Shown: positions 35,384-44,250, counted from the stretch's first letter. The stretch is DNA of 64,000 nucleotides from Herpetosiphon llansteffanensis (GCF_003205875.1 NZ_PUBZ01000084.1:22325-86324), one strand, 5' to 3'. Numbers and translations: made by a program. The notes: generated by a model not told the origin, from the letters alone.

Positions 35384-35645
35384 GTTTTGATCCACGAAGA
35401 GCACAAAGAGCACGAAGGGCTGAAACCACGAAGCGCGCGAAGAACACGAAAGGGGACGTGGCTATTGGCTTTTGGATTTTGGCTATGGCCGATCCCCTGA
35501 ACTCTGACCCCTGGCCCTGAATCTTGAATCCTCGCTCCCGATCCCCGATCCCCAACAACCAATCCCCAACTTCTCTGTTCTATGCTCTATGTTCTTTGTT
35601 CTATGCTCTTCATCCTTCATAATTCATCCTTCATCCCTTCCTTAA
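35384..35645. repeat. Word-like repeat tract, inverted relative to most
   Basis: CACGAAG words (reverse of CTTCGTG) come first, then GGCTATTGGCTTTTGG, CCGATCCCCGATCCCCAA, TATGTTCTTTGTTCTATGCTC and TTCATCCTTCATAATTCATCC. Direction therefore differs from the 13-kb and 53-kb tracts. No gene is visible. Confidence 0.82.
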
Positions 35646-35684
35646 TGTGGTAGCATACAGATAGTTTAGTGGGGGATTGCAACT

Positions 35685-36437
35685 GTGCGATTTGTACGTG
35701 CTCGACTCACAACCTTCGACGACCCGCATTATCGGGCGTTTGTTGAACAAATAACGATTGCTCGTGAGAACCAGCGGGCAACGCGGCCACCGCGCCAGCG
35801 TGATTTGTTTGGCGGTGAGGCCGAACAATTGCTGCGCGAATGGCTCACAGCGCAGGGTCAAGCGCTTTCCGAGCGCCGAATTCTCGAATACGACGAGCGG
35901 AGTGGCCGCCAAACGATTCGTAAATATCGTGAAATTGATGCCTTGGTTGAGGTTGGGCGCAGCGTGCATGTATTTGAGGTCAAGGCCAGCCGTTCGGCGC
36001 ATACCATTCGCAAAGCAGCGACCCAGCTCCACGACATTCGCGCAGCTCTGCAATTAATTATTCCCCGGGTCTACACCACCTTGTTATTGGTCGATACTGG
36101 CATTCCTGATGCAGAGGCCGTCAAAGCGTTGATGCGTAGCCCCGATGCACCACACACACCACCACCAACCATCGCTGATATTATTGGCGATCAAAGTCGC
36201 TTCCACCTGATCGAACATCCTGAACAAGCCCAACAATGGCCGGATCAGATTAGCATTCGGCGCTTTAGCCTTGATCAATTAATTGCCATGGCTGGCGATC
36301 GCCCATTGCATCTCGATTGGGATCTCGATGAAGAAGAGGAAGCGCCCAGCCCGCCGCCGATCAAGCGCCAAACTGTGGCCGATGATCCTGATGATGATAC
36401 CGATAATCCATTTGCTGCGCTGCTTGGCGCATTATGA
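35685..36437 (+). CDS. PD-(D/E)XK nuclease-like protein
   Basis: A 250-aa protein starting at GTG, with GGGGG upstream. Residues about 40-130 fit a restriction-endonuclease-like core: an acidic helix (E45, E47), then REID85ALVEV and VFE98VK100AS, that is D-(12)-E-x-K. The C-terminal 100 residues include a DQ/E-rich acidic segment (DLDEEEEAPSPPP) and end FAALLGAL. The function is not recognised; a role in DNA processing is inferred only from the fold motif. The next gene follows after 9 nt, probably in the same transcript. Confidence 0.65.
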   Translation: MRFVRARLTTFDDPHYRAFVEQITIARENQRATRPPRQRDLFGGEAEQLLREWLTAQGQALSERRILEYDERSGRQTIRKYREIDALVEVGRSVHVFEVKASRSAHTIRKAATQLHDIRAALQLIIPRVYTTLLLVDTGIPDAEAVKALMRSPDAPHTPPPTIADIIGDQSRFHLIEHPEQAQQWPDQISIRRFSLDQLIAMAGDRPLHLDWDLDEEEEAPSPPPIKRQTVADDPDDDTDNPFAALLGAL

Positions 36438-36446
36438 GGTATAACT

Positions 36447-37124
36447 GTGTCCGCCCTCTACGATTCGACGGTCGAAGCCGACCGTATTGCTGCCACAACC
36501 AGCTATCCGCCAGCACCATGGGTCATGCAAGGGACATGGGTTTGGTGTGTGCATCCAGTCAAACGTAGCGCTGTCGCCGATTTGCTGCCAGCGCCGCTTA
36601 AGCCGCTCTGGCTGCCAGCAGGCCGCAGTTTGGGGTTTTCGTTAGTTGGTCAATATGGCACAGGCTCGACCTTGCACTATGGCGAGGCTGCCTGTGGCTT
36701 GGTGCTCAAGCTTGGCCCACGTCCCGCGATTTGGATTCACGGCCTCGTCGTCGATTTGGATGAATCGGTGGCTGGCGGACGCAACATTTGGCACTTGCCC
36801 AAAGAATTAGCCCGCATTTCATGGACGAATCCTAGCCGCGACCGCATTAGTGCCGATCAACAAGGCCGCTTGCTACTGAGCTTCGAAGGCATTCCCAAAA
36901 AAATCAATGGCTTTAATGTGGGCCTGAATTTCGATGTGCTGGTTGTGCACAAACAAGAACTGTATCGAATTCCAGCGCGTTTTGCTGGCACAGTCGGCAT
37001 CACCCGTAAAATTCGGCCCTTCTTTCCGGCGAGTGGCGCATGGGCCAAATTTGGCGTTTCAGGCTATTCGATCTCTGGCTTAGGCAATGGCCGTGGCGAT
37101 TTTGGCGAATTGCTGAAGGTATAA
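36447..37124 (+). CDS. Acetoacetate decarboxylase-superfamily protein
   Basis: A 225-aa protein of the acetoacetate decarboxylase (ADC) superfamily. The segment AGGRNIWHLPKELARISW aligns with the family's conserved strand and places a Lys at the Schiff-base position (LPKELA). The N-terminal PPAPWVMQGTWVW is also typical. ADC-like proteins catalyse decarboxylation, aldol or dehydration reactions on diverse substrates; the one used here is unknown. It starts at GTG 36447 after ATGAGGT. A terminator lies just downstream. Confidence 0.8.
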   Translation: MSALYDSTVEADRIAATTSYPPAPWVMQGTWVWCVHPVKRSAVADLLPAPLKPLWLPAGRSLGFSLVGQYGTGSTLHYGEAACGLVLKLGPRPAIWIHGLVVDLDESVAGGRNIWHLPKELARISWTNPSRDRISADQQGRLLLSFEGIPKKINGFNVGLNFDVLVVHKQELYRIPARFAGTVGITRKIRPFFPASGAWAKFGVSGYSISGLGNGRGDFGELLKV

Positions 37125-37137
37125 ATTTTTAGGCGTG

Positions 37138-37170
37138 AGCCGACTGGCAGAGCAGGCTAGTCGGCTTTTA
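37138..37170 (+). terminator. Terminator of the ADC-like gene
   Basis: AGCCGACT (37138-37145) pairs with AGTCGGCT (37159-37166), followed by TTTT. Confidence 0.8.
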
Positions 37171-37191
37171 ACATGGTCAGCAAAGATGCGG

Positions 37192-37197
37192 TATAAT
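37192..37197 (+). promoter_or_regulatory. Candidate -10 element of uvrC
   Basis: TATAAT 19 nt before the ATG at 37216, implying a very short leader. No clear -35. Confidence 0.4.
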
Positions 37198-37215
37198 TAG
37201 CACAGAGGTGCGAAA

Positions 37216-39141
37216 ATGCCAGATTTATCCCATACCAATATTGCCAATCATGCGCTGTTTGAAGAGCGCTTGCGCAACTTGCCGCTTGCCCCGGGCGTGT
37301 ATATTTATCGCGATCAAGCCAATACGATCATTTACGTGGGCAAATCCAAAAGCCTGCGCGATCGGGTGCGCTCGTATTTTGGTGCGCCACGCGGTCTGAC
37401 CAGCAAAACCCGCCGTTTGGTGCAAAATATCGCCGATTTTGAATTTATTACCACCGACACCGAGCTAGAAGCCTTGCTTTTAGAAATGAATCTCATTAAA
37501 AAGCATCGGCCACGCTACAACGTGTTGCTCAAAGATGATAAAAGTTATCCATATATCAAAATTACCAAGGAAGAATGGCCACGAGTGCTACGTGTGCGCA
37601 AAGTGCTCGAAGATGGTGGAATTTATTTTGGGCCATTTGCAAAAGCCAGCAGCGTTTATGCAACAATTGAATTATTGAATAAATTATTTGCTTTTCGCTT
37701 ATGTAACGATGATATGTTTAAAAAGCACCAGCGGCTAAACCGCGCTTGTATGTATTATGATATTAAACGCTGTCTTGGGCCATGTGCCAATAACTGCACC
37801 AGCGAAGAATATAGCACGGCAATTAATCAAGTACGTTTATTTTTAAGCGGCAAACCCGAAGCGATTCTGCGCGATCTCAAAGTAAAAATGAACCAAGCTG
37901 CCGAAGATTTGCAATTCGAGCGCGCGGCCTATGTGCGCGACCAAATCAAAGCAGTTGAGCGGGTGATGGAGCGCCAAAAGGTGCTCAATACTGCTGCCAG
38001 CGACCAAGATGTGATTGCCTTTGCCCGTGATGAAGGCAAAGCGGTAGTCCAAGTTTTCTATATTCGCGGCGGCAAACTGATTGGTTCGGAGCCGTTTACC
38101 CTGCAAGGCACTGAAGAAGAACAGCCAGAAGCCTTGATGAGTTCATTTTTAACCCAATTTTATGATGCAGCTGCCGATATTCCACCCAATATTCTGCTGC
38201 CCGATTATCCCGAAGAAACCCAAATTATCGAGCAATGGCTCGAAAGCAAGGGCGGGCACAAGGTCAGTTTGCAAGTGCCACGGCGCGGCGATAAGAAAGA
38301 TTTGGTTGATTTGGCAGCACGCAACGCCAGCCAAACCCTCGATCAACTGCGATTGCAATGGCTGAATGCAGAACAACGAGCGACAGCTGGATTAAGCCAA
38401 TTGCGCGATGTCTTAAATTTGGCCGAATTGCCGCAACGCATCGAATGCTACGACATTTCCAATACTCAAGGCACCAATTCGGTGGGCAGTATGGTAGTGT
38501 TCGAGCAGGGCGAGCCAGCCAAAAAGCACTATCGCCGCTTCAAAATCAAAACCGTCGAAGGCGCAAACGATGTGGCCTCGCTCAGCGAAGTGCTGCAACG
38601 GCGCTTTGCCCGCGCCGATGATACGGGCCAAAGCGATGATTCAGAGCCAGCAGAGCAACCAAGCGCCGAGCCAGCGAGCAACGACGAAACCTGGACAGTC
38701 CTGCCTGATCTGATTTTGATCGACGGTGGGATTGGCCAAGTCAATGCAGCCGCCAAAACCTTAGCAGCAGCAGGCTTCGAGCATATTCCGGTGGTTGGCT
38801 TGGTCAAGGGTGATACCAAAGGCCACTTGCCGTTTGGCTTGGTCAAGCCCGGTCAGCGCGTGCCCATCGCCTTTGCCCAAAACGATCCTGGCTTGCATCT
38901 TGTGCAGCGCATCGACGAAGAAGCCCACCGGTTTGCGATTAGCTATCACCGCAAATTGCGCACCAAAGGCATGCTGCGCTCGACGATGGAAGATATTCCA
39001 GGCATCGGCCCCAAACGCAAAAAAGCTTTGATCAACGCTTTTGGCTCGCTCGATGGCATTCGTAACGCCAGCATCGAGGAGCTAGCCGCCGTGCCCGGCA
39101 TGACCCGCAAAGCCGCCGAGGAGATCAAAGGACTGTTATAG
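37216..39141 (+). CDS. uvrC: UvrABC excinuclease subunit C
   Basis: A 641-aa UvrC, the dual-incision nuclease of nucleotide excision repair. In order: GIY-YIG domain (GVYIYRDQANTIIYVGKSK, for the 3' cut), a Cys-rich segment (CMYYDIKRCLGPC), a UVR motif (NQAAEDLQFERAAYVRDQI) that contacts UvrB, the RNase H-like domain with ECYDISNTQGTNSVGSMVVF and LPDLILIDGG (for the 5' cut), and a C-terminal helix-hairpin-helix (IPGIGPKRKKALI). An Asp/Glu/Ser/Pro-rich insert (about 475-495) lies inside the nuclease domain. GAGGT precedes the start. Repeat words begin just after the stop. Confidence 0.96.
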   Translation: MPDLSHTNIANHALFEERLRNLPLAPGVYIYRDQANTIIYVGKSKSLRDRVRSYFGAPRGLTSKTRRLVQNIADFEFITTDTELEALLLEMNLIKKHRPRYNVLLKDDKSYPYIKITKEEWPRVLRVRKVLEDGGIYFGPFAKASSVYATIELLNKLFAFRLCNDDMFKKHQRLNRACMYYDIKRCLGPCANNCTSEEYSTAINQVRLFLSGKPEAILRDLKVKMNQAAEDLQFERAAYVRDQIKAVERVMERQKVLNTAASDQDVIAFARDEGKAVVQVFYIRGGKLIGSEPFTLQGTEEEQPEALMSSFLTQFYDAAADIPPNILLPDYPEETQIIEQWLESKGGHKVSLQVPRRGDKKDLVDLAARNASQTLDQLRLQWLNAEQRATAGLSQLRDVLNLAELPQRIECYDISNTQGTNSVGSMVVFEQGEPAKKHYRRFKIKTVEGANDVASLSEVLQRRFARADDTGQSDDSEPAEQPSAEPASNDETWTVLPDLILIDGGIGQVNAAAKTLAAAGFEHIPVVGLVKGDTKGHLPFGLVKPGQRVPIAFAQNDPGLHLVQRIDEEAHRFAISYHRKLRTKGMLRSTMEDIPGIGPKRKKALINAFGSLDGIRNASIEELAAVPGMTRKAAEEIKGLL

Positions 39142-39520
39142 AAGGATGAAGGATGAGGGATGAAGGCAAAAATCAAAAGTCAGAAGTCAAAATTTAACGC
39201 GGAGTCGTAGAGAACCAAAGGATGAAGGATGAGGGATGAAGAACAGAGAGCATAGAGCATAGAACATATGGCTATGGGCTATCGGCTTTGGGCTTTGGTC
39301 GAGTAGGCAAATAATCACAATAATCTGTGCAATCTGTGGCTAAAAACTCATCCTTCGTGCAATTCGTGGAATTCGTGGCAAAAAAAATACTCATTCGTGC
39401 TCTTCGTGTCCTTCGTGGATCAAAAACTTAACCTTCGCGATCTTGGCGGTTGCAACCCTTCGTGGATCAAAACCAGTGCCCAATGGAGATCCTATGTTCT
39501 ATGCTCTCTGTTCTATGTTC
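39142..39520. repeat. Word-like intergenic repeat tract (about 380 bp)
   Basis: Starts two bases after the uvrC stop with ATGAAGG/ATGAGGG words, then AAAGTCAGAAGTCAAAA, CATAGAG, GGCTATGGGCTATCGGC, AATCTGTG and CTTCGTG words, and ends with TATGTTCTATGCTCTCTG. No gene. Confidence 0.87.
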
Positions 39521-39566
39521 TCGCTGACCAGCGTAACAATTTTGCAACAAAAACATCAACGCAGCT

Positions 39567-39595
39567 TTGACAACTGCAAGGCCATGGTGTATCAT
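39567..39595 (+). promoter_or_regulatory. Promoter of the tRNA-Pro gene
   Basis: TTGACA (39567-39572), 17-nt spacer, TATCAT (39590-39595). A start near 39602 would lie about 5 nt before the tRNA 5' end. Confidence 0.75.
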
Positions 39596-39606
39596 CTTAG
39601 CATTGT

Positions 39607-39684
<78 letters not shown>

Positions 39685-39686
39685 CA

Positions 39687-39711
39687 ATCACCGTTTTGGC
39701 GGTGATTTTTT
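39687..39711 (+). terminator. Terminator of the tRNA-Pro gene
   Basis: ATCACCG (39687-39693) pairs with CGGTGAT (39700-39706) around a 6-nt loop, followed by a T-run. It begins 4 nt after the CCA end. Confidence 0.85.
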
Positions 39712-39750
39712 GTTTTTAGGCTTTTGACAAGCCTGCAACGCTGGTTGATA

Positions 39751-41388
39751 ATGGCCTGCGCTATGCAACGAAGCACATTTTTTCGATTCCAACCACTCCT
39801 CTGGCTTCTGATCGTTGGGGTTTGCGCAGGCAGCCTCGCCGCTTGGTCGTGGCTTGAAAATGAGCAATGGCGCGGCGTAAGTACGCACGTCGATCAGCCG
39901 ATTGCTTGGGCCAACGTACCGCAAGGCGGCGTAAATTTGCCCAGTTTGCACCTCGAAGCGCCTGAGGTGATTTCGCGCACCCTCGATACGGCCAAAGCTG
40001 CTGGCTTTTATTGGCTACGCGTTCAGTTTCCGTGGGAAGATATTGAGATTCACGCCAAAAACGATTTTCGCGATTATCGCCACGATTACAATGGCGATGG
40101 AACGGTCGACCAAAACGATGCAATCTCAGCTTGGACGAAATACGATGGGATTGTAGCCGCAGCTCAAGCCCGCAATTTGCAACTGATCGTGCGGCTTGAC
40201 CGCCCGCCAAGTTGGGCACGCCAAAACTTGCCCATGGAGAGTTTTCGCGTCGCCAAACGTGAGCAAGACCCAGGCTCAACCGGCCCGCCCGACAATTACG
40301 CCGATTATGGCGATTATGTGACTGCTGTCGTTGAGCGCTATCGTGGCAAAGTACGCTTTTTTCAGATTTGGAACGAGCCAAATTATGGCCACGAATGGAA
40401 TTGGGCCGACCCCAATCCAAATGAATTTATCGAATTATTGAAACTTGGCTATACCCGCGCCAAAGCAGTCAACCCCGATGCAATCATTATTTTTCCGAGC
40501 CTTACGCCTGCTGATGGCTTCGATTGGCAAGCCAAGAACGATCTCGAATTTTTGGCCCAAATCTACGAGCGTGGCGGAGCTGCTTATTTTGATATTTTCA
40601 GTGCGCAGGGCTATGGCCTTGGCCAGCCAGCAACCGAAAATCGCTATGTGCGCCCAGTGCTCAACGCCGATGGTTCATTGAAGCGCGATAAACTCTGGCA
40701 ACGCCCGCTCGATTCGCGCACCGATGTGACGCGGGTGGTGTTGCTGCGCGAAGTGATGGAGCGCTACGGCGACGAGCATAAAGCGGTTTGGATTAGCGAA
40801 TTCGGCTGGAACAGCTCACCAGTGGCGACCCAATATGGCGCGCCGGTTAGCGAAGAACAAAAAGCCCAATATCTAGTTGAATACTTGCACCGAGCACGCC
40901 AAGAATGGCCATGGCTTGGCGCGATGAATATTTGGTTTTTGCGGCCCGGGGTTGGCTTTTCGCCCGAAGATCCAACCATTCATTTTGCCTTGCTCAAGAG
41001 CGATTGGACTGAACTGCCAGCCTATAGCGCCGTTCAATCATATCTGACTCAAGCGCCGCAATTGGGGATTGGTCGCTATCAGCCAACCGATTTGCTCTGG
41101 CAAAACAGCGCTGCGTATGTGGCAAATTGGTGGGGCGAACGGCTGAGCGTCGAAAGTACAGGCCCAATTGAGCTAGAAGTTGATGGCCAAGTGCTTCCAA
41201 CCCAATCCTTTGAGGGCGACCTAGGCCAGCATCAACTGCGGATTCGGGGCGATTGGCAAACGCTCACGATTAGTCGCCAACGGGCTTGGTGGTGGCTTTG
41301 GGCCAGCATCCCGTTTGGGCTTTGGCTCGGCTTGTTGCTAGCATTGAAGCGTTTTTGGAGCGTCCTAGTACGAAAGAGACCTGTATGA
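39751..41388 (+). CDS. Membrane-anchored glycoside hydrolase of clan GH-A (GH39/GH5-like)
   Basis: A 545-aa protein: an N-terminal signal-anchor helix (about residues 13-35), a TIM-barrel domain with the clan GH-A acid/base motif QIWNEPN (Glu at about 209) and nucleophile motif WISEFGWNSS, a beta-rich C-terminal domain and a last transmembrane helix (about 508-530). It probably cleaves an exported polysaccharide. An EF-hand-like D-x-N-x-D-G-x-V-D-x-N-D loop near residue 115 may bind calcium. The start is uncertain (TTG 39724, ATG 39751 or ATG 39763). The downstream polymer ligase gene overlaps its stop, so both likely act on one glycan. Confidence 0.78.
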   Translation: MACAMQRSTFFRFQPLLWLLIVGVCAGSLAAWSWLENEQWRGVSTHVDQPIAWANVPQGGVNLPSLHLEAPEVISRTLDTAKAAGFYWLRVQFPWEDIEIHAKNDFRDYRHDYNGDGTVDQNDAISAWTKYDGIVAAAQARNLQLIVRLDRPPSWARQNLPMESFRVAKREQDPGSTGPPDNYADYGDYVTAVVERYRGKVRFFQIWNEPNYGHEWNWADPNPNEFIELLKLGYTRAKAVNPDAIIIFPSLTPADGFDWQAKNDLEFLAQIYERGGAAYFDIFSAQGYGLGQPATENRYVRPVLNADGSLKRDKLWQRPLDSRTDVTRVVLLREVMERYGDEHKAVWISEFGWNSSPVATQYGAPVSEEQKAQYLVEYLHRARQEWPWLGAMNIWFLRPGVGFSPEDPTIHFALLKSDWTELPAYSAVQSYLTQAPQLGIGRYQPTDLLWQNSAAYVANWWGERLSVESTGPIELEVDGQVLPTQSFEGDLGQHQLRIRGDWQTLTISRQRAWWWLWASIPFGLWLGLLLALKRFWSVLVRKRPV

Positions 41389-42911
41389 TGCTTGCACGTT
41401 GGCGTTGGCATCCATTGGCAACTGTCGGGGTTAGCGGCATCATGGCGTTAGCAATTTTGGCCTTGTATCGACCAAAACGTTTTGCGCCCTTGATTGGTAT
41501 TGATGAAGCGGCTGCGCATAATTTGCTGTTTGCGCTAGCGTTGCTGGCGCTTTTTGCGGCGCTTGCTTGGCTCCGGCCCGAAATTGGCTTGGCTGGCGTG
41601 GCCGCAACAATTCCCTTCAACTATCGCTCGCGCGGCTTTTGGGACGGCGACTTTCCGTTTATCAATGGCAAATATTTTCCCTTGCACGAACTGCTATTGC
41701 TGGTTGTTTTAGGCGTAACTGCGCTCGATCTTGGCTGGCGCTTGCTGCGCGGGCGCACGGCATGGCGAGTTTGGTGGCGCGAACATTGGCGAATGTTGTT
41801 GCTGCCCTTGGCGTGGCTGCTAATTGCCACCTTTGCTGCAACCTTGGCCGTGCCTGAAGGCCAAGCAGAGGCATGGCGCGAATGGCGCTGGATGATCGTC
41901 GAGCCATTGCTGTTGTATGGCTTGATTCTGTATTGGCAACCGCGCTATCCCGTGCGGCGCTGGCTGCTTTGGGGTTTACTTGCTGGCAGCGCAATCGTGG
42001 CAGTGATTGGCATTTTGCAATGGCGCGACCTCGATTGGACTCCGATTGATGGCACGGGCATGTGTTTTAGCGATTTGATCGTTGATTCTGGCGGCACCAA
42101 ACGCACCTCATCGGTCTATTGCCACCCCAACAATTTGGCACTCTGGATGGATCGCGCAAGTATGTTGGCGATTGTGGCTGCTGCTTGGGCCTTGTGGCAA
42201 TTCTGGCGCAAGCGCACTTGGCAAACTGCTGGTTGGTCGCTACTTTATCTTGGGGCCAGCAGTTTATTGGTGCTCAGCCTGATGCTGACATACTCCAAGG
42301 GTGCACGTTTTGCGGTGGCGTTGGTGCTGATTGGCCTGAGTTGCTTGCCACGGCGTTGGTGGCTGCCGCTGATTACCAGCGTGGTGCTTGGCGGTTTGTT
42401 GCTCTATTCGTCGTTGAGCGGGCCAGAGCGCCTGAGCGTGACTGGCGATTCAAGCTCTGCACGCTTGAGCATCTGGCGTTCAGCAACAGCCATGATTGCC
42501 GACCATCCAATTTTGGGCATTGGGCTTGATCAATTTTATTTCTATTTCAACCCCCAATATAATCGTGGCTATATTGAGCCAGCGCTTGCCAACGACCTTG
42601 CAGAGCGCAACACAGCCCATCCGCATAACTTGCTGCTCGATGTATGGTTGCGGGTTGGGATTGCAGGCTTAATCGTTTTTGCTAGTTTGGCGTGGCGCAG
42701 CTTGCGGCGCACGTGGCAAATTTGGCATAGCGATCAGCCTGAACGCTGGTTGGCACTCGCAGCGATTGCAGCCTTAGGAGCAGGCTGGTTGCATGGCGGG
42801 GTTGATCAAGGCTATTTCTCCAGCGATATTGCCATGGTCACATGGCTTGCGCTGGGCATGATCGATAGTTTTGGGATGCAGCAAGCGGATGTGGCCAAAA
42901 TAGTACAATAA
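41385..42911 (+). CDS. O-antigen ligase-like polymer membrane protein
   Basis: A 508-aa protein with about 11-12 transmembrane helices and a large loop in the second half containing GDSSSARLSIWRSA and HPILGIGLDQF, then NTAHPHNLLLDVWLRVG: the Wzy_C (O-antigen ligase/polymerase) pattern with its conserved Arg and His. Such enzymes ligate or polymerise lipid-linked surface glycans. ATG 41385 overlaps the upstream TGA (ATGA), so translation is coupled to the glycosidase gene. Confidence 0.85.
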   Translation: MMLARWRWHPLATVGVSGIMALAILALYRPKRFAPLIGIDEAAAHNLLFALALLALFAALAWLRPEIGLAGVAATIPFNYRSRGFWDGDFPFINGKYFPLHELLLLVVLGVTALDLGWRLLRGRTAWRVWWREHWRMLLLPLAWLLIATFAATLAVPEGQAEAWREWRWMIVEPLLLYGLILYWQPRYPVRRWLLWGLLAGSAIVAVIGILQWRDLDWTPIDGTGMCFSDLIVDSGGTKRTSSVYCHPNNLALWMDRASMLAIVAAAWALWQFWRKRTWQTAGWSLLYLGASSLLVLSLMLTYSKGARFAVALVLIGLSCLPRRWWLPLITSVVLGGLLLYSSLSGPERLSVTGDSSSARLSIWRSATAMIADHPILGIGLDQFYFYFNPQYNRGYIEPALANDLAERNTAHPHNLLLDVWLRVGIAGLIVFASLAWRSLRRTWQIWHSDQPERWLALAAIAALGAGWLHGGVDQGYFSSDIAMVTWLALGMIDSFGMQQADVAKIVQ

Positions 42912-42916
42912 TTCTA

Positions 42917-42945
42917 TTGAAAAGCGCTGCATTACGCGCTAGGAT
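42917..42945 (+). promoter_or_regulatory. Candidate promoter upstream of the structured leader
   Basis: TTGAAA (42917-42922), 17-nt spacer, TAGGAT (42940-42945). The spacer contains a short inverted repeat AGCGC/GCGCT (42923-42940). Confidence 0.45.
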
Positions 42946-42967
42946 TCATTTAATATTTTAATATTTA

Positions 42968-43031
42968 TGCTACGCTCCGACTGCTAGCGCGATAATGACA
43001 GCGGATTATTAATTGGCGCAGCAGCGTAGCA
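42968..43031 (+). ncRNA. Strongly structured leader RNA upstream of the methyltransferase
   Basis: A continuous 16-nt 3' strand (43016-43031: GCGC-AGCAG-CGTAGCA) pairs with three 5' segments: GCGC (42987-42990), CTGCT (42981-42985) and TGCTACG (42968-42974), leaving a bulged A and a CTCCGA internal loop. A small inner helix ATAAT/ATTAT closes the 25-nt apical region. The element ends 46 nt before the start codon at 43078. No known riboswitch class is recognised. Confidence 0.5.
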
Positions 43032-43077
43032 AAGCGTAAGCTGGTTGTAACACGCTGTAGGTTGAGGAGTGCTGGCC

Positions 43078-43857
43078 GTGGAATTTGATCCATCGCAACC
43101 GAATGCTGGCCGAATTTACGATTATTTGTTGGGTGGTAGCCACAACTTTGCGGTTGATCGGGCAGCTGCCGAACGCTTGGTGCAGATGATTCCAACGATT
43201 GAAAATGGTGCTCGCTTAAATCGTTGGTTTTTGGATATTGCGATCAATCGCTTGGCTGATGCGGGCTTTACCCGCTATCTTGATTTGGCCAGCGGCTTGC
43301 CAACCCAAGGCTACATTCACGAAATTCGCCCCGATGCCTTGGTGTTGTACAACGATTATGATCAGGCCACTGTAGCCTATGCCCGCGAAATTATCGGCAA
43401 CAATCCGCGAGTCATTTATCACCATGCCGATATTGCCGAGCTTGAGCCTATTTTGGCCCAAGCCGATCAACATTTTGCTGGTGAGCGCAAGGTGGCAATG
43501 TGCATTATTGGGGTTTCGTATTTTTTAGCTGATCAGGTGTTGCGCCAAACATTGCAACGCTTGTACGAATGGTGTAGTCCTGGCTCGCAACTCGCCATCT
43601 CGTGGCTGACGCTACCAGCAAACCCCAACCCCAAATTGCAAGAATTATTGGCCCGCTATCAAGCAATGGGCAGCCCAATTTATCCCCGTACCGTTGAACA
43701 ACTCAAGCAATTTATCGCGCCATGGACGCTGCTTGAGCCAGGCTTTCAACGGCTCTCAGAATGGAACGAAATTGATGGCACGTGGGTGATCGAGGGCGAC
43801 CGCCAAGCAGACGACGATCAAAGCGATATGTATGGCACGTTTATGATTAAAGGCTGA
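43078..43857 (+). CDS. PF04672-type SAM-dependent methyltransferase
   Basis: A 259-aa protein of the S-adenosylmethionine methyltransferase family formerly DUF574, common in Actinobacteria. The N-terminus PNAGRIYDYLLGGSHNFAVDRAAAE is the family signature. It is followed by the SAM-binding strand TRYLDLASGLPTQG, the acidic YNDYDQATVAYA loop, and HHADIAELE. The substrate is unknown. GTG 43078 is chosen because GAGGAG lies 8 nt upstream; an alternative GTG is at 43069. A long, highly structured leader lies upstream. Confidence 0.85.
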   Translation: MEFDPSQPNAGRIYDYLLGGSHNFAVDRAAAERLVQMIPTIENGARLNRWFLDIAINRLADAGFTRYLDLASGLPTQGYIHEIRPDALVLYNDYDQATVAYAREIIGNNPRVIYHHADIAELEPILAQADQHFAGERKVAMCIIGVSYFLADQVLRQTLQRLYEWCSPGSQLAISWLTLPANPNPKLQELLARYQAMGSPIYPRTVEQLKQFIAPWTLLEPGFQRLSEWNEIDGTWVIEGDRQADDDQSDMYGTFMIKG

Positions 43858-43954
43858 GTGAGAGCATAGAGCATAGGGGGCAGGCTATAGGCTTTTGGCT
43901 TTGGGCTATGGGAAAATTGATTGAAATCCAGCAGATCATAGCCTAGAGCTGTAA
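43858..43954. repeat. Word-like repeat tract left of the 187-bp element
   Basis: GAGCATAGAGCATAGG followed by GGCTATAGGCTTTTGGCTTTGG words and AGCCTAGAGC. Confidence 0.65.
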
Positions 43955-44141
43955 TGGAACATCACGTTAACTACGGCTTGATCCCCTCACCCCAACCCCT
44001 CTCCCGTGCGCGGGCGAGGGGGCCTTCATGCTGTGGTTTTGCACCAATTCTTCGGCAAAACGACGGCTCCCCCTCGCCCGCGTTCAGTGGGAGAGGGGCT
44101 GGGGGTGAGGGCATGCTCCTCGTTGCCAATCCAATGAACCA
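43955..44141. mobile_element. 187-bp palindromic MITE-like element, second copy
   Basis: Same length, order and palindromic arms as the copy at 20474-20660 (left arm CCCTCACCCCAACCCCTCTC, right arm ending GCTGGGGGTGAGGG). The right terminal repeat AATCCAATGAACCA (44128-44141) is intact; the left end (TGGAACATCACGTT) has diverged. The internal spacer differs from copy one. Confidence 0.7.
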
Positions 44142-44250
44142 ATAGATCTAGGCTATTGGCTTTTGGTTTTTGGCTGGCGGGGATTGGTCGGAAGCTCTCA
44201 TAGCCTAGAGCCTAGAGCCAAAAGCCACATCCCCTTCGTGGTTAGAAACC
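44142..44250. repeat. Word-like repeats right of the 187-bp element
   Basis: GGCTATTGGCTTTTGGTTTTTGG, AGCCTAGAGCCTAGAGCC and AAAGCC words. No gene. Confidence 0.6.

Noticed and set aside
43954..44145. Short ORF inside the 187-bp element
   Set aside because: Coding appearance comes from the palindrome; no ribosome site and no homologous reading frame in the other copy's spacer.
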